Both the position numbers and the translations under genes were made by a program. Below the pieces are notes generated by a model. The model saw only the letters and a program-made list of their open reading frames with translations, had not been told where the DNA came from and did not search any database. DNA of 64,000 nucleotides from the NCBI GenBank assembly GCA_964057225.1, contig OZ059900.1, positions 22,645,638-22,709,637 of the forward strand. The letters are read 5' to 3'. Origin of the DNA: Auanema rhodensis. Taxonomy: Eukaryota > Nematoda > Chromadorea > Rhabditida > Rhabditidae. This document shows positions 10,751-24,425 of the stretch, piece after piece (the stretch's first letter is position 1; every line of letters starts with the position of its first letter).

Positions 10751-13700
10751 TAATATATAATAGCAATAATAGTTTCGTTTCTTTTTTTAATTAACTTTCC
10801 AGTACGCGAGTTATCATATTTAGAACGCGATTGCTTCATAATGAAAAATGTTTAGAGCCTGCACTGATAATATAACTGGCAACAGGCAGTACGCAAACAT
10901 TTGAATGACAGCTTTATTACAATACGACTTAGTTTACTCAATCATATCAAGCTTCATGAACACGGACTGCTTGTGTAATATATAATAGCAATAATAGTTT
11001 CGTTTCTGTTTTTAATTAACTTTCCTGTACGCGAGTTATAATATTTAGAACGTGATTCCTTGATTATGAAAAATTTTTAGAGCCTGCACTGATAATATAA
11101 CTGGAAACAGGCAGTACGCGATACGCAAATATTTGAATGACAGCTTTATTACAATACGACTTAGTTTACTCAATTATATCAAGCTTCATGAACACGGACT
11201 GCTTGTGTAATATATAATAGCAATAATAGTTTCGTTTCTGTTTTTAATTAACTTTCCTGTACGCGAGTTATAATATTTAGAACGTGATTCCTTGATTATG
11301 AAAAACTTTCAGAGCCTGCACTGATAATATAATTGGAAACAGGCAGTACGCAATACGCAAACATTTGAATGACAGCTTTATTACAATACGACTTAGTTTA
11401 CTCAATTATATCAAGCTTCATGAACACGGACTGCTTGTGTAATATATAATAGCAATAATAGTTTCGTTTCTGTTTTTAATTAACTTTCCTGTACGCGAGT
11501 TATAATATTTAGAACGTGATTCCTTGATTATGAAAAACTTTCAGAGCCTGCACTGATAATATAATTGGAAACAGGCAGTACGCAATACGCAAACATTTGA
11601 ATGACAGCTTTATTACAATACGACTTAGTTTACTCAATTATATCAAGCTTCATGAACACGGACTGTTTGTGCAATAGATGATAGCAATGATAATTTCGTT
11701 TCTTTTTTCAATTAACTTTCCTGTACGCGAGTTATAATATTTAGAACGTGATTCCTTGATTATGAAAAACTTTCAGAGCCTGCACTGATAATATAATTGG
11801 AAACAGGCAGTACGCAATACGCAAACATTTGAATGACAGCTTTATTACAATACGACTTAGTTTACTCAATTATATCAAGCTTCATGAACACGGACTGCTT
11901 GTGTAATATATAATAGCAATAATAGTTTCGTTTCTGTTTTTAATTAACTTTCCTGTACGCGAGTTATAATATTTAGAACGTGATTCCTTGATTATGAAAA
12001 ACTTTCAGAGCCTGCACTGATAATATAATTGGAAACAGGCAGTACGCAATACGCAAACATTTGAATGACAGCTTTATTACAATACGACTTAGTTTACTCA
12101 ATTATATCAAGCTTCATGAACACGGACTGTTTGTGCAATAGATGATAGCAATGATAATTTCGTTTCTTTTTTCAATTAACTTTCCTGTACGCGAGTTATA
12201 ATATTTAGAACGTGATTCCTTGATTATGAAAAACTTTCAGAGCCTGCACTGATAATATAATTGGAAACAGGCAGTACGCAATACGCAAACATTTGAATGA
12301 CAGCTTTATTACAATACGACTTAGTTTACTCAATCATATCAAGCTTCATGAACAGGGACTGCTTGAGTAATAGATAATAGCAATAATAGTTTCGTTTCTG
12401 TTTTTAATTAACTTTCCTGTACGCGAGCTATAATATTTAGAACGCGATTCCTTGATAATGAAAAACTTTCAGAGCCTGCACTGATAATATAACTGGAAAC
12501 AGGCAATACTAAAACATTTGAATGACAGCTTTATTACAATAGGACTTAGTTTACTCAATCATACCAATCTTCATGAACACGGACTGTTTGTGTAATATAT
12601 AATAGCAATAATAGTTTCGTTTCTGTTTTTAATTAACTTTCCTGTACGCGAGTTATAATATTTAGAACGTGATTCCTTGATTATGAAAAACTTTCAGAGC
12701 CTGCACTGATAATATAATTGGAAACAGGCAGTACGCAATACGCAAACATTTGAATGACAGCTTTATTACAATACGACTTAGTTTACTCAATTATATCAAG
12801 CTTCATGAACACGGACTGTTTGTGCAATAGATGATAGCAATGATAATTTCGTTTCTTTTTTCAATTAACTTTCCTGTACGCGAGTTATAATATTTAGAAC
12901 GTGATTCCTTGATTATGAAAAATTTTTAGAGCCTGCACTGATAATATAACTGGAAACAGGCAGTACGCGATACGCAAATATTTGAATGACAGCTTTAATA
13001 CAATACGACTTAGCTTACTCAATCATATCAAGCTTCATGAACAGGGACTGCTTGAGTAATAGATAATAGCAATAATAGTTTCGTTTCTGTTTTTAATTAA
13101 CTTTCCTGTACGCGAGCTATAATATTTAGAACGCGATTCCTTGATAATGAAAAACTTTCAGAGCCTGCACTGATAATATAACTGGAAACAGGCAATACTA
13201 AAACATTTGAATGACAGCTTTATTACAATAGGACTTAGTTTACTCAATCATACCAATCTTCATGAACACGGACTGTTTGTGTAATAGATAATAGCAATAA
13301 TAGTTTCGTTTCTGTTTTTAATTAACTTTCCTGTACGCGAGTTATAATATTTAGAACGTGATTCCTTGATTATGAAAAATTTTTAGAGCCTGCACTGATA
13401 ATATAACTGGAAACAGGCAGTACGCGATACGCAAATATTTGAATGACAGCTTTAATACAAGACGACTTAGCTTACTCAATCATATCAAGCTTCATGAACA
13501 GGGACTGCTTGTGTAATAGATGATAGCAATGATAGTTTCGTTTCTTTTTTTAACTAACTTTCCAGTACGCGAGTTATAATATTTAGAACGCGATTCCTTA
13601 ATAATGAAAAACTTTCAGAGCCTGCACTGATAATATAATTGGAAACAGGCAGTACGCAATACGCAAACATTTGAATGACAGCTTTATTATAATACGACAT

Positions 13701-14308
13701 AGTTTACTCAATTATATCAAGCTTCATGAACACGGACTGCTTGTGTAATATATAATAGCAATAATAGTTTCGTTTCTGTTTTTAATTAACTTTCCTGTAC
13801 GCGAGTTATAATATTTAGAACGTGATTCCTTGATTATGAAAAACTTTCAGAGCCTGCACTGATAATATAACTGGAAACAGGCAGTACGCGATACGCAAAT
13901 ATTTGAATGACAGCTTTAATACAAGACGACTTAGCTTACTGAATCATATCAAGCTTCATGAACAGGGACTGCTTATGTAATAGATGATAGCAATGATAAT
14001 TTCGTTTCTTTTTTCAATTAACTTTCCAGTACGCGAGTTATTATATTTAGAACGTGATTCCTTCATAATGAAAACTTTTTAGAGCCTGCACTGATAATAT
14101 AACTGGAAACAGGCAATACTAAAACATTAGAATGACAGCTTTATTACAATAGGACTTAGTTTACTAAATCATACCAATCTTCATGAACACGGACTGTTTG
14201 TGTAATAGATAATAGCAATAATAGTTTCGTTTCTGTTTTTAATTAACTTTCCTGTACGCGAGTTATAATATTTAGAACGTGATTCCTTGATTATGAAAAA
14301 CTTTCAGA
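10625..14308. repeat. 3,684-bp higher-order repeat, copy 1 (16 monomers)
   Basis: Monomer starts: 10625, 10857, 11082, 11314, 11546, 11778, 12010, 12242, 12474, 12699, 12931, 13163, 13388, 13620, 13852 and 14084. Twelve are 232 bp and four are 225 bp. Distinctive markers are CGAGCTATAATATT (about 12425 and 13112), TTACTGAATCATATC (about 13937) and ACATTAGAATG in the last monomer. Each recurs 3,684 bp downstream. The edges cannot be fixed better than roughly 100 bases because flanking monomers share sequence. Confidence 0.9.
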
Positions 14309-17300
14309 GCCTGCACTGATAATATAATTGGAAACAGGCAGTACGCAATACGCAAACATTTGAATGACAGCTTTATTACAATACGACTTAGTTTACTCAA
14401 TTATATCAAGCTTCATGAACACGGACTGCTTGTGTAATATATAATAGCAATAATAGTTTCGTTTCTTTTTTTAATTAACTTTCCAGTACGCGAGTTATCA
14501 TATTTAGAACGCGATTGCTTCATAATGAAAAATGTTTAGAGCCTGCACTGATAATATAACTGGCAACAGGCAGTACGCAAACATTTGAATGACAGCTTTA
14601 TTACAATACGACTTAGTTTACTCAATCATATCAAGCTTCATGAACACGGACTGCTTGTGTAATATATAATAGCAATAATAGTTTCGTTTCTGTTTTTAAT
14701 TAACTTTCCTGTACGCGAGTTATAATATTTAGAACGTGATTCCTTGATTATGAAAAATTTTTAGAGCCTGCACTGATAATATAACTGGAAACAGGCAGTA
14801 CGCGATACGCAAATATTTGAATGACAGCTTTATTACAATACGACTTAGTTTACTCAATTATATCAAGCTTCATGAACACGGACTGCTTGTGTAATATATA
14901 ATAGCAATAATAGTTTCGTTTCTGTTTTTAATTAACTTTCCTGTACGCGAGTTATAATATTTAGAACGTGATTCCTTGATTATGAAAAACTTTCAGAGCC
15001 TGCACTGATAATATAATTGGAAACAGGCAGTACGCAATACGCAAACATTTGAATGACAGCTTTATTACAATACGACTTAGTTTACTCAATTATATCAAGC
15101 TTCATGAACACGGACTGCTTGTGTAATATATAATAGCAATAATAGTTTCGTTTCTGTTTTTAATTAACTTTCCTGTACGCGAGTTATAATATTTAGAACG
15201 TGATTCCTTGATTATGAAAAACTTTCAGAGCCTGCACTGATAATATAATTGGAAACAGGCAGTACGCAATACGCAAACATTTGAATGACAGCTTTATTAC
15301 AATACGACTTAGTTTACTCAATTATATCAAGCTTCATGAACACGGACTGTTTGTGCAATAGATGATAGCAATGATAATTTCGTTTCTTTTTTCAATTAAC
15401 TTTCCTGTACGCGAGTTATAATATTTAGAACGTGATTCCTTGATTATGAAAAACTTTCAGAGCCTGCACTGATAATATAATTGGAAACAGGCAGTACGCA
15501 ATACGCAAACATTTGAATGACAGCTTTATTACAATACGACTTAGTTTACTCAATTATATCAAGCTTCATGAACACGGACTGCTTGTGTAATATATAATAG
15601 CAATAATAGTTTCGTTTCTGTTTTTAATTAACTTTCCTGTACGCGAGTTATAATATTTAGAACGTGATTCCTTGATTATGAAAAACTTTCAGAGCCTGCA
15701 CTGATAATATAATTGGAAACAGGCAGTACGCAATACGCAAACATTTGAATGACAGCTTTATTACAATACGACTTAGTTTACTCAATTATATCAAGCTTCA
15801 TGAACACGGACTGTTTGTGCAATAGATGATAGCAATGATAATTTCGTTTCTTTTTTCAATTAACTTTCCTGTACGCGAGTTATAATATTTAGAACGTGAT
15901 TCCTTGATTATGAAAAACTTTCAGAGCCTGCACTGATAATATAATTGGAAACAGGCAGTACGCAATACGCAAACATTTGAATGACAGCTTTATTACAATA
16001 CGACTTAGTTTACTCAATCATATCAAGCTTCATGAACAGGGACTGCTTGAGTAATAGATAATAGCAATAATAGTTTCGTTTCTGTTTTTAATTAACTTTC
16101 CTGTACGCGAGCTATAATATTTAGAACGCGATTCCTTGATAATGAAAAACTTTCAGAGCCTGCACTGATAATATAACTGGAAACAGGCAATACTAAAACA
16201 TTTGAATGACAGCTTTATTACAATAGGACTTAGTTTACTCAATCATACCAATCTTCATGAACACGGACTGTTTGTGTAATATATAATAGCAATAATAGTT
16301 TCGTTTCTGTTTTTAATTAACTTTCCTGTACGCGAGTTATAATATTTAGAACGTGATTCCTTGATTATGAAAAACTTTCAGAGCCTGCACTGATAATATA
16401 ATTGGAAACAGGCAGTACGCAATACGCAAACATTTGAATGACAGCTTTATTACAATACGACTTAGTTTACTCAATTATATCAAGCTTCATGAACACGGAC
16501 TGTTTGTGCAATAGATGATAGCAATGATAATTTCGTTTCTTTTTTCAATTAACTTTCCTGTACGCGAGTTATAATATTTAGAACGTGATTCCTTGATTAT
16601 GAAAAATTTTTAGAGCCTGCACTGATAATATAACTGGAAACAGGCAGTACGCGATACGCAAATATTTGAATGACAGCTTTAATACAATACGACTTAGCTT
16701 ACTCAATCATATCAAGCTTCATGAACAGGGACTGCTTGAGTAATAGATAATAGCAATAATAGTTTCGTTTCTGTTTTTAATTAACTTTCCTGTACGCGAG
16801 CTATAATATTTAGAACGCGATTCCTTGATAATGAAAAACTTTCAGAGCCTGCACTGATAATATAACTGGAAACAGGCAATACTAAAACATTTGAATGACA
16901 GCTTTATTACAATAGGACTTAGTTTACTCAATCATACCAATCTTCATGAACACGGACTGTTTGTGTAATAGATAATAGCAATAATAGTTTCGTTTCTGTT
17001 TTTAATTAACTTTCCTGTACGCGAGTTATAATATTTAGAACGTGATTCCTTGATTATGAAAAATTTTTAGAGCCTGCACTGATAATATAACTGGAAACAG
17101 GCAGTACGCGATACGCAAATATTTGAATGACAGCTTTAATACAAGACGACTTAGCTTACTCAATCATATCAAGCTTCATGAACAGGGACTGCTTGTGTAA
17201 TAGATGATAGCAATGATAGTTTCGTTTCTTTTTTTAACTAACTTTCCAGTACGCGAGTTATAATATTTAGAACGCGATTCCTTAATAATGAAAAACTTTC

Positions 17301-17992
17301 AGAGCCTGCACTGATAATATAATTGGAAACAGGCAGTACGCAATACGCAAACATTTGAATGACAGCTTTATTATAATACGACATAGTTTACTCAATTATA
17401 TCAAGCTTCATGAACACGGACTGCTTGTGTAATATATAATAGCAATAATAGTTTCGTTTCTGTTTTTAATTAACTTTCCTGTACGCGAGTTATAATATTT
17501 AGAACGTGATTCCTTGATTATGAAAAACTTTCAGAGCCTGCACTGATAATATAACTGGAAACAGGCAGTACGCGATACGCAAATATTTGAATGACAGCTT
17601 TAATACAAGACGACTTAGCTTACTGAATCATATCAAGCTTCATGAACAGGGACTGCTTATGTAATAGATGATAGCAATGATAATTTCGTTTCTTTTTTCA
17701 ATTAACTTTCCAGTACGCGAGTTATTATATTTAGAACGTGATTCCTTCATAATGAAAACTTTTTAGAGCCTGCACTGATAATATAACTGGAAACAGGCAA
17801 TACTAAAACATTAGAATGACAGCTTTATTACAATAGGACTTAGTTTACTAAATCATACCAATCTTCATGAACACGGACTGTTTGTGTAATAGATAATAGC
17901 AATAATAGTTTCGTTTCTGTTTTTAATTAACTTTCCTGTACGCGAGTTATAATATTTAGAACGTGATTCCTTGATTATGAAAAACTTTCAGA
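14309..17992. repeat. 3,684-bp higher-order repeat, copy 2 (16 monomers)
   Basis: This directly abuts copy 1 and looks near-identical wherever I compared diagnostic sites: CGAGCTATAATATT at about 16109 and 16796, TTACTGAATC at about 17621, and the monomer at 17768 with ACATTAGAATG. After 17993 the sequence departs from copy 1 in the right half of that monomer (TAGTTTTGTTTCTG). The low divergence indicates a recent tandem duplication, or an assembly artefact. Confidence 0.9.
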
Positions 17993-19827
17993 GCCTGCAC
18001 TGATAATATAATTGGAAACAGGCAGTACGCAATACGCAAACATTTGAATGACAGCTTTATTACAATACGACTTAGTTTACTCAATTATATCAAGCTTCAT
18101 GAACACGGACTGCTTGTGTAATATATAATAGCAATAATAGTTTTGTTTCTGTTTTTAATTAACTTTCCTGTACGCGAGTTATAATATTTAGAACGTGATT
18201 CCTTGATTATGAAAAACTTTCAGAGCCTGCACTGATAATATAATTGGAAACAGGCAGTACGCAATACGCAAACATTTGAATGACAGCTTTATTACAATAC
18301 GACTTAGTTTACTCAATTATATCAAGCTTCATGAACACGGACTGCTTGTGTAATATATAATAGCAATAATAGTTTCGTTTCTGTTTTTAATTAACTTTCC
18401 TGTACGCGAGTTATTATATTTAGAACGTGATTCCTTCATAATGAAAAATTTTTAGAGCCTGCACTGATAATATAACTGGAAACAGGCAATACTAAAACAT
18501 TTGAATGACAGCTTTATTACAATACGACTTAGTTTACTCAATTATATCAAGCTTCATGAACACGGACTGTTTGTGCAATAGATGATAGCAATGATAATTT
18601 CGTTTCTTTTTTCAATTAACTTTCCTGTACGCGAGTTATAATATTTAGAACGTGATTCCTTGATTATGAAAAATTTTTAGAGCCTGCACTGATAATATAA
18701 CTGGAAACAGGCAGTACGCGATACGCAAATATTTGAATGACAGCTTTAATACAATACGACTTAGCTTACTCAATCATATCAAGCTTCATGAACAGGGACT
18801 GCTTGTGTAATATATAATAGCAATAATAGTTTCGTTTCTGTTTTTAATTAACTTTCCTGTACGCGAGTTATAATATTTAGAACGTGATTCCTTGATTATG
18901 AAAAACTTTCAGAGCCTGCACTGATAATATAATTGGAAACAGGCAGTACGCAATACGCAAACATTTGAATGACAGCTTTATTACAATACGACTTAGTTTA
19001 CTCAATTATATCAAGCTTCATGAACACGGACTGTTTGTGCAATAGATGATAGCAATGATAATTTCGTTTCTTTTTTCAATTAACTTTCCTGTACGCGAGT
19101 TATAATATTTAGAACGTGATTCCTTGATTATGAAAAATTTTTAGAGCCTGCACTGATAATATAACTGGAAACAGGCAGTACGCGATACGCAAATATTTGA
19201 ATGACAGCTTTAATACAATACGACTTAGCTTACTCAATCATATCAAGCTTCATGAACAGGGACTGCTTGAGTAATAGATAATAGCAATAATAGTTTCGTT
19301 TCTGTTTTTAATTAACTTTCCTGTACGCGAGCTATAATATTTAGAACGCGATTCCTTGATAATGAAAAACTTTCAGAGCCTGCACTGATAATATAACTGG
19401 AAACAGGCAATACGCAAACATTTGAATGACAGCTTTATTACAATACGACTTAGTTTACTCAATCATATCAAGCTTCATGAACACGGACTGTTTGTGCAAT
19501 AGATGATAGCAATGATAGTTTCGTTTCTTTTTTTAACTAACTTTCCAGTACGCGAGTTATAATATTTAGAACGCGATTCCTTGATAATGAAAAATTTTTA
19601 GAGCCTGCACTGATAATATAACTGGCAACAGGAAATACGCAAACATTTGAATGACAGCTTTATTACAATACGACTTAGTTTACTCAATCATATCAAGCTT
19701 CATGAACACGGACTGTTTGTGCAATAGATGATAGCAATGATAGTTTCGTTTCTTTTTTTAACTAACTTTCCAGTACGCGAGTTATAATATTTAGAACGCG
19801 ATTCCTTGATAATGCAAAACTTTCAGA
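17993..19827. repeat. Array segment between higher-order repeats, 8 monomers
   Basis: Monomer starts: 17993, 18225, 18457, 18682, 18914, 19146, 19378 and 19603. The first part, with upstream sequence from about 16,790, recurs at an offset of 3,445 bp until about 18,520 (for example TAGTTTTGTTTC at 18,138 and 21,583). Monomers 18914 and 19146 repeat 16383 and 16615 at an offset of 2,531 bp. Monomers 19378 and 19603 recur at 22127 and 22352. The segment is therefore a patchwork of duplicates in different registers. Confidence 0.85.
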
Positions 19828-22576
19828 GCCTGCACTGATAATATAATTGGAAACAGGCAGTACGCAATACGCAAACATTTGAATGACAGCTTTATTATAA
19901 TACGACTTAGTTTACTCAATTATATCAAGCTTCATGAACACGGACTGCTTGTGTAATATATAATAGCAATAATAGTTTCGTTTCTGTTTTTAATTAACTT
20001 TCCTGTACGCGAGTTATAATATTTAGAACGTGATTCTTTGATTATGAAAAACTTTCAGAGCCTGCACTGATAATATAATTGGAAACAGGCAGTACGCAAT
20101 ACGCAAACATTTGAATGGCAGCTTTATTACAATACAACTTAGTTTCCTCAATCATATCAAGCTTCATGAACACGGACTGTTTGTGCAATAGATGATAGCA
20201 ATGATAGTTTCGTTTCTTTTTTTAATTAACTTTCCAGTACGCGAGCTATAATATTTAGAACGCGATTCCTTGATAATGAAAAACTTTCAGAGCCTGCACT
20301 GATAATATAACTGGAAACAGGCAATACTAAAACATTTGAATGACAGCTTTATTACAATAGGACTTAGTTTACTCAATCATACCAATCTTCATGAACACGG
20401 ACTGTTTGTGTAATAGATAATAGCAATAATAGTTTCGTTTCTGTTTTTAATTAACTTTCCTGTACGCGAGTTATAATATTTAGAACGTGATTCCTTGATT
20501 ATGAAAAATTTTTAGAGCCTGCACTGATAATATAACTGGAAACAGGCAGTACGCGATACGCAAATATTTGAATGACAGCTTTAATACAAGACGACTTAGC
20601 TTACTCAATCATATCAAGCTTCATGAACAGGGACTGCTTGTGTAATAGATGATAGCAATGATAGTTTCGTTTCTTTTTTTAACTAACTTTCCAGTACGCG
20701 AGTTATAATATTTAGAACGCGATTCCTTGATAATGAAAAACTTTCAGAGCCTGCACTGATAATATAATTGGAAACAGGCAGTACGCAATACGCAAACATT
20801 TGAATGACAGCTTTATTATAATACGACTTAGTTTACTCAATTATATCAAGCTTCATGAACACGGACTGCTTGTGTAATATATAATAGCAATAATAGTTTC
20901 GTTTCTGTTTTTAATTAACTTTCCTGTACGCGAGTTATAATATTTAGAACGTGATTCCTTGATTATGAAAAACTTTCAGAGCCTGCACTGATAATATAAC
21001 TGGAAACAGGCAGTACGCGATACGCAAATATTTGAATGACAGCTTTAATACAAGACGACTTAGCTTACTCAATCATATCAAGCTTCATGAACAGGGACTG
21101 CTTATGTAATAGATGATAGCAATGATAATTTCGTTTCTTTTTTCAATTAACTTTCCAGTACGCGAGTTATTATATTTAGAACGTGATTTCTTCATAATGA
21201 AAACTTTTTAGAGCCTGCACTGATAATATAACTGGAAACAGGCAATACTAAAACATTAGAATGACAGCTTTATTACAATAGGACTTAGTTTACTAAATCA
21301 TACCAATCTTCATGAACACGGACTGTTTGTGTAATAGATAATAGCAATAATAGTTTCGTTTCTGTTTTTAATTAACTTTCCTGTACGCGAGTTATAATAT
21401 TTAGAACGTGATTCCTTGATTATGAAAAACTTTCAGAGCCTGCACTGATAATATAATTGGAAACAGGCAGTACGCAATACGCAAACATTTGAATGACAGC
21501 TTTATTACAATACGACTTAGTTTACTCAATTATATCAAGCTTCATGAACACGGACTGCTTGTGTAATATATAATAGCAATAATAGTTTTGTTTCTGTTTT
21601 TAATTAACTTTCCTGTACGCGAGTTATAATATTTAGAACGTGATTCCTTGATTATGAAAAACTTTCAGAGCCTGCACTGATAATATAATTGGAAACAGGC
21701 AGTACGCAATACGCAAACATTTGAATGACAGCTTTATTACAATACGACTTAGTTTACTCAATTATATCAAGCTTCATGAACACGGACTGCTTGTGTAATA
21801 TATAATAGCAATAATAGTTTCGTTTCTGTTTTTAATTAACTTTCCTGTACGCGAGTTATTATATTTAGAACGTGATTCCTTCATAATGAAAAATTTTTAG
21901 AGCCTGCGCTGATAATATAACTGGAAACAGGCAATACTAAAACATTTGAATGACAGCTTTATTACAATAGGACTTAGTTTACTCAATCATATCAAGCTTC
22001 ATGAACACGGACTGTTTGTGCAATAGATGATAGCAATGATTATTTCGTTTCTTTTTTCAATTAACTTTCCAGTACGCGAGTTATTATATTTAGAACGTGA
22101 TTCCTTCATAATGAAAAATTTTTAGAGCCTGCACTGATAATATAACTGGAAACAGGCAATACGCAAACATTTGAATGACAGCTTTATTACAATACGACTT
22201 AGTTTACTCAATCATATCAAGCTTCATGAACACGGACTGTTTGTGCAATAGATGATAGCAATGATAGTTTCGTTTCTTTTTTTAACTAACTTTCCAGTAC
22301 GCGAGTTATAATATTTAGAACGCGATTCCTTGATAATGAAAAATTTTTAGAGCCTGCACTGATAATATAACTGGCAACAGGAAATACGCAAACATTTGAA
22401 TGACAGCTTTATTACAATACGACTTAGTTTACTCAATCATATCAAGCTTCATGAACACGGACTGTTTGTGCAATAGATGATAGCAATGATAGTTTCGTTT
22501 CTTTTTTTAACTAACTTTCCAGTACGCGAGTTATAATATTTAGAACGCGATTCCTTGATAATGCAAAACTTTCAGA
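19828..22576. repeat. 12-monomer block, copy 1 (interspersed duplicate, offset 4,598 bp)
   Basis: Monomer starts: 19828, 20060, 20292, 20517, 20749, 20981, 21213, 21438, 21670, 21902, 22127 and 22352. The block recurs at 24426-27140. Shared private markers include AATGGCAGC with TTAGTTTCCTC (20060), CGAGCTATAATATT (20243), GTGATTTCTTCAT (about 21183) and GCCTGCGCTG (21902). The match fails near 22,540, where this copy has AACGCGATTCC and the other has AACGTGATTCC. Confidence 0.88.
22352..22576 (+). repeat. Representative 225-bp monomer with C-type right half
   Basis: Left half GGCAACAGGAAATACGC (a sub-variant of S1), right half C type (CATATCAAGC, TTTGTGCAATAGATGA), followed by TTTTTTTAACTAAC, which destroys the PacI site, and an unusual end, GATAATGCAAAAC. 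The same GGAAATACGC variant occurs at 19603, 26950, 29228, 32877 and 37658. The GCAAAAC ending is shared only by the copies that end at 19827 and 22576. These shared private variants tie the 19-38 kb blocks together. Confidence 0.85.
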
Positions 22577-24425
22577 GCCTGCACTGATAATATAATTGGA
22601 AACAGGCAGTACGCAATACGCAAACATTTGAATGACAGCTTTATTATAATACGACTTAGTTTACTCAATTATATCAAGCTTCATGAACACGGACTGCTTG
22701 TGTAATATATAATAGCAATAATAGTTTCGTTTCTGTTTTTAATTAACTTTCCTGTACGCGAGTTATAATATTTAGAACGTGATTCTTTGATTATGAAAAA
22801 CTTTCAGAGCCTGCACTGATAATATAATTGGAAACAGGCAGTACGCAATACGCAAACATTTGAATGGCAGCTTTATTACAATACAACTTAGTTTCCTCAA
22901 TTATATCAAGCTTCATGAACACGGACTGTTTGTGCAATAGATGATAGCAATGATAATTTCGTTTCTTTTTTCAATTAACTTTCCAGTACGCGAGTTATTA
23001 TATTTAGAACGTGATTCCTTCATAATGAAAACTTTTTAGAGCCTGCACTGATAATATAACTGGAAACAGGCAATACTAAAACATTAGAATGACAGCTTTA
23101 TTACAATAGGACTTAGTTTACTCAATCATACCAATCTTCATGAACACGGACTGTTTGTGTAATAGATAATAGCAATAATAGTTTCGTTTCTGTTTTTAAT
23201 TAACTTTCCTGTACGCGAGTTATAATATTTAGAACGTGATTCCTTGATTATGAAAAACTTTCAGAGCCTGCACTGATAATATAATTGGAAACAGGCAGTA
23301 CGCAATAGGCAAACATTTGAATGACAGCTTTATTACAATACGACTTAGTTTACTCAATTATATCAAGCTTCATGAACACGGACTGCTTGTGTAATATATA
23401 ATAGCAATAATAGTTTTGTTTCTGTTTTTAATTAACTTTCCTGTACGCGAGTTACAATATTTAGAACGTGATTCCTTCATAATGAAAAATTTTTAGAGCC
23501 TGCACTGATAATATAACTGGAAACAGGCAGTACGCGATACGCAAATATTTGAATGACAGCTTTAATACAAGATGACTTAGCTTACTCAATCATATCAAGC
23601 TTCATGAACAGGGACTGCTTGTGTAATAGATGATAGCAATGATAGTTTCGTTTCTTTTTTTAATTAACTTTCCAGTACGCGAGTTATCATATTTAGAACG
23701 CGATTGCTTCATAATGAAAAATGTTTAGAGCCTGCACTGATAATATAATTGGAAACAGGCAGTACGCAATACGCAAACATTTGAATGGCAGCTTTAATAC
23801 AAGACGACTTAGTTTACTCAATCATATCAAGCTTCATGAACACGGACTGTTTGTGCAATAGATGATAGCAATGATAGTTTCGTTTCTTTTTTTAACTAAC
23901 TTTCCAGTACGCGAGTTAAAATATTTAGAACGCGATTCCTTGATAATGAAAAACTTTCAGAGCCTGCACTGATAATATAATTGGTAACAGGCAGTACGCA
24001 ATACGCAAACATTTGAATGACAGCTTTATTATAATACGACTTAGTTTACTCAATTATATCAAGCTTCATGAACACGGACTGCTTGTGTAATATATAATAG
24101 CAATAATAGTTTCGTTTCTGTTTTTAATTAACTTTCCTGTACGCGAGTTATAATATTTAGAACGTGATTCCTTGATTATGAAAAACTTTCAGAGCCTGCA
24201 CTGATAATATAACTGGAAACAGGCAGTACGCAATACGCAAACATTTGAATGACAGCTTTATTACAATACGACTTAGCTTACTCAATCATATCAAGCTTCA
24301 TGAACAGGGACTGCTTATGTAATAGATGATAGCAATGATAATTTCGTTTCTTTTTTCAATTAACTTTCCAGTACGCGAGTTATTATATTTAGAACGTGAT
24401 TCCTTCATAATGAAAACTTTTTAGA
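22577..24425. repeat. Spacer segment between the two 12-monomer blocks, 8 monomers
   Basis: Monomer starts: 22577, 22809, 23041, 23266, 23498, 23730, 23962 and 24194. The first two continue a 2,749-bp-offset copy of 19378-20150 (19828 with 22577, 20060 with 22809), including the unique GATAATGCAAAAC junction. Private features are AATAGGCAAACATT (23266; also 30142 and 33791), GAGTTAAAATATT (about 23915) and TTGGTAACAGG (23962). Confidence 0.85.
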
